DNA from: Actinomadura sp. WMMA1423
Lineage (GTDB): Bacteria; Actinomycetota; Actinomycetes; Streptosporangiales; Streptosporangiaceae
NCBI RefSeq assembly: GCF_006547145.1
Contig: NZ_CP041244.1
Coordinates: 4,898,001-4,962,000, forward strand
DNA length: 64,000 bases
Direction of reading: 5' to 3'
This document shows, one piece after another, positions 36,870 through 44,195 of the stretch. The notes under the pieces are model-generated. The model was given only the letters and a program-made list of their open reading frames with translations, had not been told where the DNA came from and did no database searches. The position numbers and the translations under genes are program-made. The first letter of the stretch is position 1; every line of letters starts with the position of its first letter.

Positions 36870-37030
36870 CTCCTCCTTCGGGCCTGGCGGCCCTCCATCG
36901 TCGAAAAACGCGGGCGATCGCTGGCATCGCTCCGTCTCGCCTTGGCGGCTCGCTTCGCGATCAGGTTCTCGCTTCGCTTGAACCTGCCTTCGGACGCGAT
37001 CGCAACCATTGAGGTTGTCGCGTGGTTGCG
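36870..37030. repeat. 161-bp structured repeat, copy A (after purA)
   Basis: This element begins 10 bp after the purA stop and is closely similar (roughly 85% by eye) to copy B at 47776-47936. It holds three hairpins: GGGCC/GGCCC near the left end, CAGGTTC/GAACCTG at 36962-36986, and GCAACC/GGTTGT at 37002-37018. In copy B the second and third stems differ by paired changes that preserve base pairing. It lies between the purA stop and the GDPD start. Confidence 0.85.
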
Positions 37031-37085
37031 GTGGTGGCCGGGGTCTGTGCCCGCGCGTTCGGTCACGGACGGTAGCGTTCGTTCG

Positions 37086-37928
37086 GTGATCTCCATCGTC
37101 GAAGTTCACGGGCATCGGGGGGCGCGTGGGCTCCGTCCGGAGAACACCCTGCCCGGCTTCGCCCACGCCCTCGACCTCGGCGTCGACGCGGTCGAGCTGG
37201 ACGTGGGCCTGTCCTCGGACGGCGTCGTCGTCCTCGGCCACGACCAGGTGCTGTCCCCGTCCGTCCTCGCCGACACGGCTCCCGCGTGGCCGGACGACCC
37301 GGCCTACCCCTACGTCGGCAAGCCCGTCCGCGAGCTGTCCCTCGCCCAGCTGCGGACGCTCGACGCGGGCATGAGCTGCCCGGCCGCCCCGATGCCCGGG
37401 ACCCGCATCCCCACGCTCGCTGAGGTGTGCGCCCTCCTGGCCCCCGCGGCCGTGGGGCTCTCCGTCGAACTCAAGACGGACCCGACCTGGACCGACGAGG
37501 AGGTGGAGCTCCTCACCGCCTCGGTGGCGGCCGTCCTGAGGGCCTTCGGCTGCACCGAGCGCGCCCGGCTCCTGGCCTTCGACTGGCGCGTGCTGGCCGA
37601 GGCCCGCCGCCACTACCCGGAGCTGGGCCGCGTCGCCCTCATGGAGCGCAAGACCCTGACCCCCGGCACCGGCTGGCTCGCGGGCCACTCCCCGGCCGAC
37701 CCCGTCGCCGCCGCCTTCGCCCTGGGCGCCACGGCCGTCTCCCCCGAACACGCGATGACGACCCCCGCCCTGATCGCCCAGGCCCACACCCTGGACCTCC
37801 CGGTCAACGTCTGGACGGTCAACGACGAGGCCGACATGACCCGCTTCATAGACCAGGGCGCAGACGCCATAGTCACCGACTACCCAGACCGCCTGCACGC
37901 CCTCCTAGCGGCGGCCCCGGCTTTCTAG
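37086..37928 (+). CDS. Glycerophosphodiester phosphodiesterase
   Basis: This 280-residue TIM-barrel enzyme splits glycerophosphodiesters into glycerol 3-phosphate and an alcohol. The catalytic and metal residues are seen in HGHRGARGLRPENTLPGF and AVELDVGLSSDGVVVLGHD, and the final NVWTVNDEADM motif is typical of the family. No signal peptide is visible, so it acts in the cytoplasm. The GTG at 37086 directly precedes the first strand. Upstream is the structured repeat; the gene converges on corA with no spacer. Confidence 0.92.
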   Translation: MISIVEVHGHRGARGLRPENTLPGFAHALDLGVDAVELDVGLSSDGVVVLGHDQVLSPSVLADTAPAWPDDPAYPYVGKPVRELSLAQLRTLDAGMSCPAAPMPGTRIPTLAEVCALLAPAAVGLSVELKTDPTWTDEEVELLTASVAAVLRAFGCTERARLLAFDWRVLAEARRHYPELGRVALMERKTLTPGTGWLAGHSPADPVAAAFALGATAVSPEHAMTTPALIAQAHTLDLPVNVWTVNDEADMTRFIDQGADAIVTDYPDRLHALLAAAPAF

Positions 37929-39014
37929 CTACAACCATCCGTTGCGGCGGAAGCCGCGGTGGAGGGCCATGCAGGCGAGGGTGATGATGGCGAGGATCAT
38001 GGGGTAGCCGTACTGCCAGCGGGTCTCGGGCATGTGGTCGAAGTTCATGCCGTAGACGCCCGCGATGGCGGTGGGGACCATGAAGATCGCGCCCCAGGCG
38101 GAGATCTTGCGCATGTCCTTGTTGTCGGCGACGGTGACCTGGGTCATGTGCGCGTGGAGGATGGGGTTGAGGAGTTCGTCGTAGGACTCGACCTGCTCGC
38201 GGACGCGGGTGAGGTGGTCCTCGACGTCGCGGAGGTACTCCCTGATCTCGGCGGGGACGAAGCGCCGGCCGGACAGGCTGCGCAGCGGGCCGGCGAGCGG
38301 GCCGACGGCGCGCTTGAGCTGGATGACCTCGCGCTTGAGCCGGTAGATGCGCCGGGACTCGTCGGTGCGCTCGGGCGAGAAGACGGCCTCCTCGACCTCG
38401 TCGATGTCCTCCATGACGGCGTTGGCGACGCCGACGTAGCCGTCCACGACGCGGTCGGTGACGGCGTGCAGGACGGCGGCGGGGCCGAGGGCGAGGCGCC
38501 CGGGGTCCTTCTCGAGGTGGCGGCGGACGGGTCCGAGCGCGCCGTGGGCGCCGTGGCGGACGGTGACGACGAAGTCGGGGCCGCAGAACATCATGATCTC
38601 GCCGGTCTCGACGACCTCGGCGCCGCCGGGGCCGCTGGAGACGTAGCCGACGGTCTTCATGACGACGAAGTGGACGTCGTCGTAGCGCTCGAGCTTGGGG
38701 CGCTGGTGGGCGTGGATGGCGTCCTCGACGGCGAGGGGGTGCAGGCCGAAGACCTCGGCGAGGTCGCTCAGCTCGGCGGCGGACGGTTCGTGGAGGCCGA
38801 CCCACACGAAGCCGGCGCTCTCGCCGTCGGGGATCAGCCGGCCGTCGCGCACCAGGCGGACGGCGTCGGCGACGGTGTCGGTGCTGACGCGGTGGCCGTC
38901 GATGTAGGCGGCCCAGTCGATGACGGCGGAGTCGCGGTTCGGAGCCTGCACGCCGCTGGGGCGGCCGCGCGTCTTGAAGAGCGCGCGGCTGGGGCGGACT
39001 CGTGTCATGGCCAT
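37929..39014 (-). CDS. corA: CorA family magnesium/cobalt transporter
   Basis: This 361-residue protein has a large cytoplasmic domain, a long stalk helix and two C-terminal membrane helices. The first of these ends in the signature GMN motif (AGVYGMNFDHMPE). The short basic C-terminus follows the last helix. CorA pentamers carry Mg2+ (and Co2+/Ni2+) into cells. The ATG at 39014 has AGGAGCACCTC upstream. A 38-codon, proline-rich ORF with an excellent ribosome site lies 54 bp upstream and is a candidate regulatory leader. Confidence 0.94.
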   Translation of the reverse strand: MAMTRVRPSRALFKTRGRPSGVQAPNRDSAVIDWAAYIDGHRVSTDTVADAVRLVRDGRLIPDGESAGFVWVGLHEPSAAELSDLAEVFGLHPLAVEDAIHAHQRPKLERYDDVHFVVMKTVGYVSSGPGGAEVVETGEIMMFCGPDFVVTVRHGAHGALGPVRRHLEKDPGRLALGPAAVLHAVTDRVVDGYVGVANAVMEDIDEVEEAVFSPERTDESRRIYRLKREVIQLKRAVGPLAGPLRSLSGRRFVPAEIREYLRDVEDHLTRVREQVESYDELLNPILHAHMTQVTVADNKDMRKISAWGAIFMVPTAIAGVYGMNFDHMPETRWQYGYPMILAIITLACMALHRGFRRNGWL

Positions 39015-39068
39015 GAGGTGCTCCTAACCCGCCGGCCACGCACGCAGCGCGCGCTCAACCCAGGCTGG

Positions 39069-39185
39069 TCAGCGAAGGGAGCGCGCGAGGGCGACGGCCG
39101 GGCGCCAGATGGAGGCGGACGGAGGGACAGTCCTGCCCGGACTGTGAGGGTTCTCTGGCGAACTGCAAGTATCACCAGGACTCAT
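39069..39185 (-). CDS. Proline-rich 38-residue leader ORF upstream of corA
   Basis: The ATG at 39185 is preceded at ideal spacing by AAAGGAGGTGG, the best Shine-Dalgarno match in the region. It opens a 38-codon frame ending in TGA at 39069, 54 bp before corA on the same strand. The peptide starts MSPGDTCSSPENPHSPGRT and has seven prolines, mostly in its first 29 residues. The mRNA is C-rich. Known Mg2+ transporter genes in enterobacteria (mgtA, corA) have short leader ORFs, mgtL being proline-rich, that couple translation to Rho-dependent termination. By analogy this may be a corA leader. It could also simply encode a small protein. Confidence 0.6.
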   Translation of the reverse strand: MSPGDTCSSPENPHSPGRTVPPSASIWRPAVALARSLR

Positions 39186-39381
39186 CCCGACCACCTCCTT
39201 TCACGCACCTCGACAGCGGGCGGTCAAGCCCGTCGCAGCCTACCAGCCGATATGTAGGACGCCGCCCGTATCGGTGAGGTTCACACGTCCCCGTGTGATG
39301 GCCGCCTCACCCCGCTGCATCCCCATCCGCGCAAGGGTTATGCGCGCCCGACGCGTGGGCTCGGACCAGTAAGCTCGCGAC

Positions 39382-40632
39382 GTGCGAGTACTCGTCCTTG
39401 GATCGGGTGGCCGCGAGCATGCGCTCGTCTGCGCCCTGCACCGCGACCCTGCCGTCACCGCCCTCCACTGCGCCCCGGGCAATCCGGGCACGGCGGAGTT
39501 CGCGGACAACCACCAGCTCGATCCGACGAACCGCACGGCGGTGGTGGAGCTGGCCACGCGGCTCCGGGTCGGCCTGGTCGTCGTCGGTCCGGAGGCCGTG
39601 CTCGTGGCGGGCGTCGGCGACGCCCTGCGCAAGGCCGGCATCCCCTGCTTCGGTCCGGACCGGGCCGCCGCGAAGATCGAGGCGTCCAAGGCGTTCGCCA
39701 AGGAGGTCATGGCGGCGGCGGAGGTCCCGACCGCCGACTCCCGGGTCTGCGAGTCGACAGGGCAGGCCGAGGAGGCGCTCGACGCCTTCGGCCCGCCGTA
39801 CGTGGTGAAGGACGACGGGCTGGCGGCCGGGAAGGGCGTCGTCGTCACCGAGAACCGCGACGAGGCGCTGCGCCACGCCGACGCCTGCGACCGCGTCGTG
39901 GTCGAGGAGTACCTGGACGGCCCCGAGGTCTCCCTGTTCGCGCTGTGCGACGGGCAGCACGCAGTCCCGCTGCTCCCGGCGCAGGACTTCAAGCGCGCCT
40001 ACGACGGCGACGAGGGGCCGAACACGGGCGGCATGGGCGCCTACACGCCGCTGCCCTGGGCGCCGCCCGGCCTGGTGGACGAGGTCATGGCGACGGTCGT
40101 CCAACCCACGGTCGACGAGATGCGCCGCCGCGAGACCCCTTACGTAGGCGTGCTGTACGCCGGGCTCGCGCTGACGTCCAAGGGCGTGCGGGTGGTGGAG
40201 TTCAACGCGCGCTTCGGCGACCCGGAGACCCAGGTCGTCCTGGACCGGCTGGCCACCCCCCTCGGCACGCTCCTCCAGGCGTGCGCGATCGGCGGGCTCG
40301 ACCCTGACCTGCGCCTCGAATGGCACCCGGGGTCGGCCGTCACGGTGGTCGTGGCCGCCGAGGGCTACCCCGCCGACCCGGTGAAGGGCGACGAGATCAC
40401 CGGCCTGGCCGAGGCCGCCGCGGTGGAGGGCGCCTACGTGCTGCACGCGGGGACCAAGCTCGGCGGCGAGGGGCAGCCGGTCGCGAACGGCGGGCGCGTC
40501 CTGAACGTGGTCGGCACCGCGCCCGACCTCGCCCTCGCCCGCTCCGCCGCCTACGAGGCCGTGGCCAAGATCGGCCTGCGCGGCTCCCACCACCGCGGCG
40601 ACATAGCTCTGAAGGCGAGCTCCATGCCATGA
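39382..40632 (+). CDS. purD: Phosphoribosylamine-glycine ligase (GAR synthetase)
   Basis: This 416-residue ATP-grasp enzyme catalyses the second step of purine synthesis. It has the N-terminal MRVLVLGSGGREHAL motif, the ATP-grasp segment YVVKDDGLAAGKGVVV, the GPNTGGMGAYTPLP loop and VEFNARFGDPETQ with the metal ligands. The GTG start lies at the first strand of the fold. It is followed by ltrA, purB and a MOSC gene on the same strand, so it may head that operon. It is divergent from corA and its leader. Confidence 0.97.
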   Translation: MRVLVLGSGGREHALVCALHRDPAVTALHCAPGNPGTAEFADNHQLDPTNRTAVVELATRLRVGLVVVGPEAVLVAGVGDALRKAGIPCFGPDRAAAKIEASKAFAKEVMAAAEVPTADSRVCESTGQAEEALDAFGPPYVVKDDGLAAGKGVVVTENRDEALRHADACDRVVVEEYLDGPEVSLFALCDGQHAVPLLPAQDFKRAYDGDEGPNTGGMGAYTPLPWAPPGLVDEVMATVVQPTVDEMRRRETPYVGVLYAGLALTSKGVRVVEFNARFGDPETQVVLDRLATPLGTLLQACAIGGLDPDLRLEWHPGSAVTVVVAAEGYPADPVKGDEITGLAEAAAVEGAYVLHAGTKLGGEGQPVANGGRVLNVVGTAPDLALARSAAYEAVAKIGLRGSHHRGDIALKASSMP

Positions 40633-40635
40633 TTA

Positions 40636-40663
40636 CTTGATTACAAGTTAACAAGTAATCAAG
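40636..40663. promoter_or_regulatory. AT-rich palindrome between purD and ltrA
   Basis: Perfect 9-bp arms CTTGATTAC and GTAATCAAG flank a 10-bp AT-rich centre containing GTTAAC. This 28-bp AT-rich block is unlike the surrounding GC-rich DNA and lies just before the ltrA ribosome site. It is a strong operator candidate for a dimeric regulator encoded elsewhere. Confidence 0.65.
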
Positions 40664-40674
40664 CGAGGTCAGGC

Positions 40675-41832
40675 ATGGCTTCCCCTTCCGCGCCCCCGGT
40701 CGAACCCGCGGGCGAAGAGGTCTACCGCGTCACGACGCTGGAGCTCTTCTTCGACCTGGTGTTCGTCTTCGCCGTGACCCAGCTCAGCCACGTCCTCGTG
40801 AAGGAACTGAACGTGCTGGGCCTGGTCCAGGTCGTGCTGATGTTCGGCGTCCTGTGGTGGATGTACGGCGGTTACGCCTGGCTCACGAACACCCTCACCC
40901 CCACGACGACGGGACGGCGCCTGCTCCTCCTGGTCGGGATGGCCGGGTTCTTCATGGTCGCGCTGGCCACCCCGACGGCGTTCAAGGGCGGCGGCGTCCT
41001 GTGGGGCCTCGGGTACCTGGTCCTGGTGCTCGCCCACGTGACGCTGTACGCGCAGGGCAATCCGCACATCCTGCGCGTGCTGCCGGCCAACCTCCTCGCG
41101 GCGGTGCTCATCATCGTCGCCGGGATCCTCGACCACGGGCCCGGGGTGTACGTGCTGTGGACGCTCGCGCTGGTCGTCCCGATCGCGCAGCCCTACATCG
41201 TGTCGCCGGGCGGGCTGTTCACCATCCAGCCCGCGCACATCGTCGAGCGGCACGGGCTGCTCGTCATGATCACGATCGGCGAGTCGGTGATCGCGGTCGG
41301 GGCGGGCGCCGAGCACGCGCACCTCGACGCGGGCCTGGTCGTCGCCGTGCTGCTCGGGCTGGCGCTCGCGGCCGCCGTCTGGTGGAGCTACTTCGCCAGG
41401 GACGACGAGCGCGCCGAGGAGTCGCTGACCGCCGCGGACGACGTGCGCCGCACCCAGATGACGATGTTCGGCTACTTCTACGCCCACATCCCGCTGGTCA
41501 TCGGGATCATCGTCGCGGCGGCCGGCATGGGGCAGGCCGTCGGGCACGCCTGGGACGGCCTGCACACCGGCCCCGCGCTCGCGCTGGCCGGCGGCGTCGC
41601 GCTGTACCTGGCGGGCGACGTCGCGTTCCGCCGGATCGTGCGCATCGGGCCGTCCCGCATCCGGCTCGGCGCCGCCGCGGCCGCGCTCGCGGTCACCCCG
41701 CTCGGCCTCTGGCTGGCCGCCGCGGAGATCGCCGCCCTCGTGCTGGTGATCGCCGCCGCGCTCGCATTGGAACACGCGGCGACCCGGCCGGACGCGGCGG
41801 TTCCCGGCCTGGGACAATCGTCGGGTGATTGA
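40675..41832 (+). CDS. Low temperature requirement protein A (LtrA) family membrane protein
   Basis: This 385-residue protein has about 11 membrane helices and the family signature TTLELFFDLVFVFAVTQLSH in its first helix, which carries acidic residues. LtrA was named from a Listeria cold-growth mutant; its transport or enzymatic role is unresolved. An AGCGAGGTCAGGC ribosome site precedes the ATG. The gene is inserted between purD and purB and overlaps the purB start by 8 bp, so it is co-translated with a purine gene. It carries its own palindromic operator candidate upstream. Confidence 0.88.
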   Translation: MASPSAPPVEPAGEEVYRVTTLELFFDLVFVFAVTQLSHVLVKELNVLGLVQVVLMFGVLWWMYGGYAWLTNTLTPTTTGRRLLLLVGMAGFFMVALATPTAFKGGGVLWGLGYLVLVLAHVTLYAQGNPHILRVLPANLLAAVLIIVAGILDHGPGVYVLWTLALVVPIAQPYIVSPGGLFTIQPAHIVERHGLLVMITIGESVIAVGAGAEHAHLDAGLVVAVLLGLALAAAVWWSYFARDDERAEESLTAADDVRRTQMTMFGYFYAHIPLVIGIIVAAAGMGQAVGHAWDGLHTGPALALAGGVALYLAGDVAFRRIVRIGPSRIRLGAAAAALAVTPLGLWLAAAEIAALVLVIAAALALEHAATRPDAAVPGLGQSSGD

Positions 41833-43135
41833 GCGCTACACCCTTCCGGAGATGGGACGCGTCTGGAGCGACGCGCACAAGTACGAGCTGTGGTGCCAGG
41901 TGGAGGTCCTCGTCGTCGAGGCCCACGCCGAGGCCGGCACGATCCCCCCGGAGGTGGTGGAGCCGGTGCGCAAGGCGCCGCCGCCGACGCCGGAGGCGGT
42001 GCACGCGATCGAGGCGGTGACGCAGCACGATGTGATCGCCTTCCTGTCGGCGTGGGCGGACAACACCGAGCCCCGCGAGGCCGCCCGGTACGTCCACTTC
42101 GGCATGACGTCGTCCGACCTGCTCGACACGGCGCTCGCGCTCCAGCTCGTCGAGGCCACCGACATCCTGCTCGACAAGGCGGACGCGCTCGTCGCGACGC
42201 TGCGCGACCACGCGCTCGCCCACCGGGCCACGCTGCGGGTCGGCCGGACGCACGGCATCCACGGCGAGCCCGACGTGTGGGGCCACCGCGTCGCCGACTT
42301 CGCGTTCGCCATGGCCCGCTCGCGCGACCGGCTCCGGCGCGCCCGCGAGGCCGTGGGCGTGATGGCGATCTCCGGCGCGGTCGGGACGTACTCCAACATC
42401 GACCCGGCGATCGAGCTGCACGTCGCGCGCAGGCTCGGCCTGAAGGCCGCCGACGTGTCGACGCAGGTAGTCCTGCGGGACGGGATCAGCGAGTGGGTGT
42501 CGTCCCTGGCGATCATGGCGACGGTGTGCGAGGCGATCGCGCTCGAGGTGCGGCACGGCCAGCGCACCGAGGTGCGGGAGCTGTGGGAGCCGTTCGGCAA
42601 GGGCCAGAAGGGCTCGTCGGCGATGCCGCACAAGAAGAACCCGATCATCTCCGAGCGGCTGGCGGGGATGGCGCGGATCGTGCGGGCGCAGATCGTCCCG
42701 GTGCTGGAGGGCATCCCGCTCTGGCACGAGCGCGACATCTCGCACTCCTCCACCGAGCGGATCGCGCTGCCGGACGCCTCCATCGCGCTCGACTACATGC
42801 TGAACCTGACCAACCGCCTCATGTCCGGACTCGTCGTTGACGAGGCGCGCATGCGGGAGAACCTGGACTCGACCGGCGGCCTCATCTACACCTCGACCGT
42901 CCTGCTGGAGCTGGTCGAAGCGGGCATGTCGCGCGACGACGAGGCGTACCCCCTCGTCCAGAAGGCCGCCATGGAGACGTGGGAGACCGGCACGCCGTTC
43001 CGCGAGACGCTGCGCGCGCACGCGGCGGAGGCGGGCCTCACGCTGGACGAGAAGCGCCTGGACGAGGTGTGCCGCCCGGAGCGCTTCGTGGAGCGCCTCG
43101 GCCCGATGTTCGACCGCCTCACCGCCCTCGGTTAG
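41825..43135 (+). CDS. purB: Adenylosuccinate lyase
   Basis: This 436-residue enzyme of the fumarase superfamily releases fumarate from SAICAR and from adenylosuccinate. Its signature loop appears as KGSSAMPHKKNPI, and RVGRTHGIHGEP and SSDLLDTALALQL mark the active site. The GTG start overlaps the ltrA stop as GTGATTGA, implying coupled translation. With purA and purD in the window it supports AMP synthesis. The MOSC gene follows 8 bp downstream. Confidence 0.97.
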   Translation: MIERYTLPEMGRVWSDAHKYELWCQVEVLVVEAHAEAGTIPPEVVEPVRKAPPPTPEAVHAIEAVTQHDVIAFLSAWADNTEPREAARYVHFGMTSSDLLDTALALQLVEATDILLDKADALVATLRDHALAHRATLRVGRTHGIHGEPDVWGHRVADFAFAMARSRDRLRRAREAVGVMAISGAVGTYSNIDPAIELHVARRLGLKAADVSTQVVLRDGISEWVSSLAIMATVCEAIALEVRHGQRTEVRELWEPFGKGQKGSSAMPHKKNPIISERLAGMARIVRAQIVPVLEGIPLWHERDISHSSTERIALPDASIALDYMLNLTNRLMSGLVVDEARMRENLDSTGGLIYTSTVLLELVEAGMSRDDEAYPLVQKAAMETWETGTPFRETLRAHAAEAGLTLDEKRLDEVCRPERFVERLGPMFDRLTALG

Positions 43136-43143
43136 GAGGGGCC

Positions 43144-43932
43144 GTGCAGGGGACCCTGACCGGGCTGAACGCCTACCCGCTCAAGAGCGGCGGTGGGACC
43201 GCGCTGCGCACCGCCGAACTGACCGCGCGCGGCCTGCCGTTCGACCGCGAGTTCATGCTGGTCACCCCGGAGGGCCGCTTCCTGTCCCAGCGCGACCACG
43301 CCCGGATGGCGCTGCTGAGCCCGGCCTACGACGGGACGCTCCTCACGGTCGAGGCTCCCGGCGCCTCGCGCCTCGTCCACAAGGCCGTGGACGAGGGCGA
43401 GGTGCGGGAGGTCACCGTCCACCGGTCGGAGTGCCGGGGCGTCGACCAGGGCGACGAGGCGGCGGCCTGGTTCGGCGACCTGCTCGGCGCCGACTGCCGC
43501 CTGGTGCGCTTCACCGGCCTGCGGCCCACGCGCCGCGGCGGCGGCGAGGTCATGTTCGCCGACGGCTACCCGCTGCTGGTCATCTCCGCCGAGTCCCTGG
43601 CCGACCTCAACGCGCGGCTGGACGAACCGCTCCCGATGAACCGGTTCCGCCCGAGCCTCGTCGTCGAGGGCCTCGGCCCCTACGGCGAGGACGAGGTGCG
43701 CCTGCTGCGCGTCGGCGAGACCGTCATCGAGATGGTCAAGCCGTGCACCCGCTGCGTCATCACCACCACCGACCAGCGGACCGGCGAGCGCGGCCGCGAG
43801 CCGCTGCGGACCCTCGCGTCCTACCGCACCCGGGACCGCGGCATCCAGTTCGGCCAGAACTGCGTGCCGCGCGTCCTCGGCACGCTCAGGGTGGGCGATC
43901 CGGTCGAGGTCGTGGCGGCCCGCACGCCCTGA
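43144..43932 (+). CDS. MOSC domain protein (MOSC N-terminal beta-barrel type)
   Basis: This 262-residue protein has the MOSC_N beta barrel (LTGLNAYPLKSGGG through DREFMLVTPEGRFLSQRDH) and a MOSC domain with the conserved cysteine in VKPCTRCVITTTD (about residue 200). MOSC proteins bind molybdenum cofactor and take part in sulfur transfer or reduce N-hydroxylated compounds (mARC-like). The GTG at 43144 follows TTAGGAGGGGCC. It is the last gene of the purD-ltrA-purB operon and ends at a strong hairpin. Confidence 0.9.
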   Translation: MQGTLTGLNAYPLKSGGGTALRTAELTARGLPFDREFMLVTPEGRFLSQRDHARMALLSPAYDGTLLTVEAPGASRLVHKAVDEGEVREVTVHRSECRGVDQGDEAAAWFGDLLGADCRLVRFTGLRPTRRGGGEVMFADGYPLLVISAESLADLNARLDEPLPMNRFRPSLVVEGLGPYGEDEVRLLRVGETVIEMVKPCTRCVITTTDQRTGERGREPLRTLASYRTRDRGIQFGQNCVPRVLGTLRVGDPVEVVAARTP

Positions 43933-43948
43933 TGATCTTCGAAACACC

Positions 43949-43968
43949 GGCGGCGGGGGCCCGCCGCC
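43949..43968 (+). terminator. Terminator hairpin after the MOSC gene
   Basis: GGCGGCGGG and CCGCCGCC arms form a compact stem 17 bp after the MOSC stop, closing the purD-ltrA-purB-MOSC operon. Confidence 0.65.
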
Positions 43969-43980
43969 CCTAGGCTCCTC

Positions 43981-43996
43981 CTGGGAATTTTCCCAG
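43981..43996. promoter_or_regulatory. Palindrome and possible ECF-type promoter upstream of murA-like gene
   Basis: CTGGGAA and TTCCCAG form a 7-2-7 palindrome. Directly after it, GGGAAC followed about 14 bp later by GTGTTC resembles a GGAAC-type -35 region of ECF promoters, though no -10 match is certain. The murA-like start lies 200 bp downstream, leaving a long leader. Confidence 0.35.
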
Positions 43997-44195
43997 GGAA
44001 CGCGAACCTTTGGCGTGTTCCGGAAGTCTCAACGAGCAGACTGACGCCCGCGGGGCCAAGGCCGGACACCACACCTCCGGCCCGATGGTTTACTGGGGTC
44101 GCGTCGGCAGCGGGGGGACACCGTCAGGCACGCTCGGCCCTCGTGCTCCCAACTGGATCGCACACGCAACCGCACCCGAGAGGAAGTTAGGCGGC

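Noticed and set aside
39015..39240. M-box magnesium riboswitch upstream of corA
   Set aside because: The conserved M-box core elements I know are not visible; the leader instead holds a short ORF with a strong ribosome site.
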